Assembly (NCBI GenBank): GCA_902806295.1 | Contig: CADCWB010000194.1 | Coordinates: 1-6,092, forward strand | Source of the DNA: an uncultured Sphingomonas sp. | Lineage (GTDB): Bacteria > Pseudomonadota > Alphaproteobacteria > Sphingomonadales > Sphingomonadaceae | Direction: 5' to 3' | DNA: 6,092 nucleotides | In this document: piece after piece, positions 4,770-6,092 of the stretch | How the letters are laid out: the number at the start of each line of letters is the position of its first letter | How positions within the stretch are numbered: position 1 is the first letter of the stretch | Program-made: the position numbers and the translations under genes | The notes under the pieces: model-generated | What the model saw: the letters and a program-made list of their open reading frames with translations, nothing else | Database searches by the model: none | Told to the model about the DNA's origin: nothing

Positions 4770-6092
4770 ATGCTGACCATCAATGGAATTACTGTGCGCC
4801 TTGGCGGGCGGACGATCCTCGAACGCGCAACCGCCGCGATCCGGCCGCGCAGCCGCGTCGGGCTGATCGGCCGCAACGGCGCGGGCAAGTCGACGTTGAT
4901 GAAGGTCATGATCGGACAGCTCGAGCCAGACGGAGGCGAGATCGCCATGCCGCGCCGGACCCGGCTGGGCTACATCGCGCAGGAAGCGCCCAGCGGCCTC
5001 ACCACCCCGTTCGAAGCGGTGCTCGCCGCCGACGAGGAGCGGGCGGAGCTGATGCACGAGGCCGAAAGCTGCACCGACATGCACCGGCTGGGCGACGTGC
5101 ATGACCGGCTGCTGGCCATCGACGCCTATGCCGCCCCCGCCCGCGCCGCCCAGATCCTGCTCGGCCTGGGCTTCGACGAGGAGATGCAGGGGCATCCGCT
5201 CGACAGCTATTCGGGCGGCTGGAAGATGCGCGTTGCGCTCGCCGCCCTGCTGTTCTCGGCGCCGGACGTGCTGCTGCTGGACGAGCCGTCGAACCACCTC
5301 GACCTGGAAGCGACCTTGTGGCTCGAGAACTTCCTCAAGAGCTATGCCGGAACGCTGGTGGTGATCAGCCATGAGCGCGACCTGCTCAACAATGTGGTGG
5401 ATACCATCCTCCACCTCGAAGGCGGCAAGATCACCAGCTACACCGGCGGCTACGACGATTTCGAGCGGCAACGGGCCGAGCGCGTGGCGCAGTTGGCGGC
5501 GGCAAGGGCCTCGCAGGATGCGCAACGGGCGCGGCTGCAGGACTATATCGCCCGCAACAGCGCCCGCGCCTCCACCGCCAAGCAGGCCCAGTCGCGGGCC
5601 AAGATGCTGGCCAAGATGCAGCCGATCGCGGCGCTGGCCGAGGATCCCAGCCTCAGCTTCGATTTCCCCAGCCCCACCGAGCTCAAGCCGCCGCTGATCA
5701 CGCTGGAGATGGCGGCGGTCGGCTACACCGAGGCCAACCCGATCCTGCGCCGCCTCAACCTGCGCATCGATCCCGACGACCGCATCGCGCTGCTCGGCCG
5801 CAACGGCAACGGCAAGACCACGCTCGCCCGCCTGCTGGCGGCCCAGTTGGCGCCGATGGAGGGCGAGCTGCACGCCTCGGGCAAGATGAAGGTCGGCTAC
5901 TTCACCCAGTACCAGGTGGAAGAGCTGCACGGTGAGGACACGCCGCTGCAGCATATGACCCGCGCGATGACCGGCAACACGCCCGGCGCCGTGCGGGCGC
6001 AGCTCGGCCGCTTTGGCTTCTCCGGGGACAAGGCGACCACTCCCGCGACCAAGCTGTCTGGTGGCGAGCGCGCGCGGCTCGCGCTGGCCTTG
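4770..6092 (+). CDS. ABC-F family ATPase, Uup/YheS-like (partial at right edge)
   Basis: An uninterrupted frame of 441 codons from ATG 4770 leaves the window; family members are about 530-640 residues. The first ATPase domain has Walker A GRNGAGKST (34-42), signature YSGGW (147-151), Walker B and catalytic Glu in LLLLDEPSNHLD (D171, E172) and the H-loop His in ISHERD (H201). Residues about 220-300 are the charged, Gln/Ala/Arg-rich linker between domains. The second domain begins near residue 318, with Walker A GRNGNGKTT (343-351) and signature LSGGE (429-433). Its Walker B lies beyond the edge. No membrane segments are present, as expected for ABC-F proteins, which are soluble and act on ribosomes in translation or, in some cases, antibiotic resistance. 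Nothing here points to resistance; a housekeeping Uup/YheS-type role is likelier. A GGTAGG nine bases before the ATG may serve as its ribosome binding site. Confidence 0.95.
   Translation, partial: MLTINGITVRLGGRTILERATAAIRPRSRVGLIGRNGAGKSTLMKVMIGQLEPDGGEIAMPRRTRLGYIAQEAPSGLTTPFEAVLAADEERAELMHEAESCTDMHRLGDVHDRLLAIDAYAAPARAAQILLGLGFDEEMQGHPLDSYSGGWKMRVALAALLFSAPDVLLLDEPSNHLDLEATLWLENFLKSYAGTLVVISHERDLLNNVVDTILHLEGGKITSYTGGYDDFERQRAERVAQLAAARASQDAQRARLQDYIARNSARASTAKQAQSRAKMLAKMQPIAALAEDPSLSFDFPSPTELKPPLITLEMAAVGYTEANPILRRLNLRIDPDDRIALLGRNGNGKTTLARLLAAQLAPMEGELHASGKMKVGYFTQYQVEELHGEDTPLQHMTRAMTGNTPGAVRAQLGRFGFSGDKATTPATKLSGGERARLALAL

Noticed and set aside
4686..5954. 422-codon open frame on the minus strand
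   Set aside because: It is antisense to the ABC-F gene, which has all expected ATPase motifs. The His/Gln/Arg/Leu/Gly-rich composition is typical of a reverse-strand shadow.

Overview
The window is high-GC DNA from an alphaproteobacterium, most likely a sphingomonad (Sphingomonadales). Four things point there. The pyruvate dehydrogenase E1-beta carries its own N-terminal lipoyl domain. The gene order ftsB, pdhA, pdhB fits. An inverted repeat built on CTGAGC(C/T)TGTCGAA, a motif scattered through sphingomonad genomes, is present. The EF-hand and squalene/phytoene-synthase-like proteins look like sphingomonad ones. These attributions rest on recalled family knowledge, not on a search.

Minus strand (about 4250 down to 1), in transcription order. 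First comes an intergenic stretch holding a strong rho-independent terminator and a candidate small RNA. Next is ftsB (cell division, 3944-3627), then a short gap with a good promoter-like sequence overlapped by a perfect inverted repeat. After that follow pdhA (E1-alpha) and pdhB (E1-beta with lipoyl domain), which overlap by one base, and a small squalene/phytoene-synthase-family protein four bases on. The last gene is an exported or anchored EF-hand protein that runs off the left edge and seems to have a damaged or unusual N-terminus. pdhA and pdhB make the two subunits of E1, the ThDP-dependent decarboxylase that feeds pyruvate carbon into acetyl-CoA. E2 and E3 are not in the window.

Plus strand (4265 to the right edge). 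An Lrp/AsnC-family regulator is divergent from ftsB-pdhAB. A two-domain ABC-F ATPase follows it and is cut by the right edge just after its second signature motif.

The most interesting stretch is the 320-base gap between ftsB and the Lrp-type gene. It has a minus-strand terminator with no protein gene for it to terminate, and two perfect 11-base inverted repeats interleaved as B-A-B'-A', so the pairings are mutually exclusive or pseudoknotted. An undescribed structured small RNA or regulatory leader would explain both. Second in interest is the sphingomonad repeat lying inside the pdhB coding sequence, where it encodes part of the linker. No tRNA, rRNA, CRISPR array or insertion sequence was seen.
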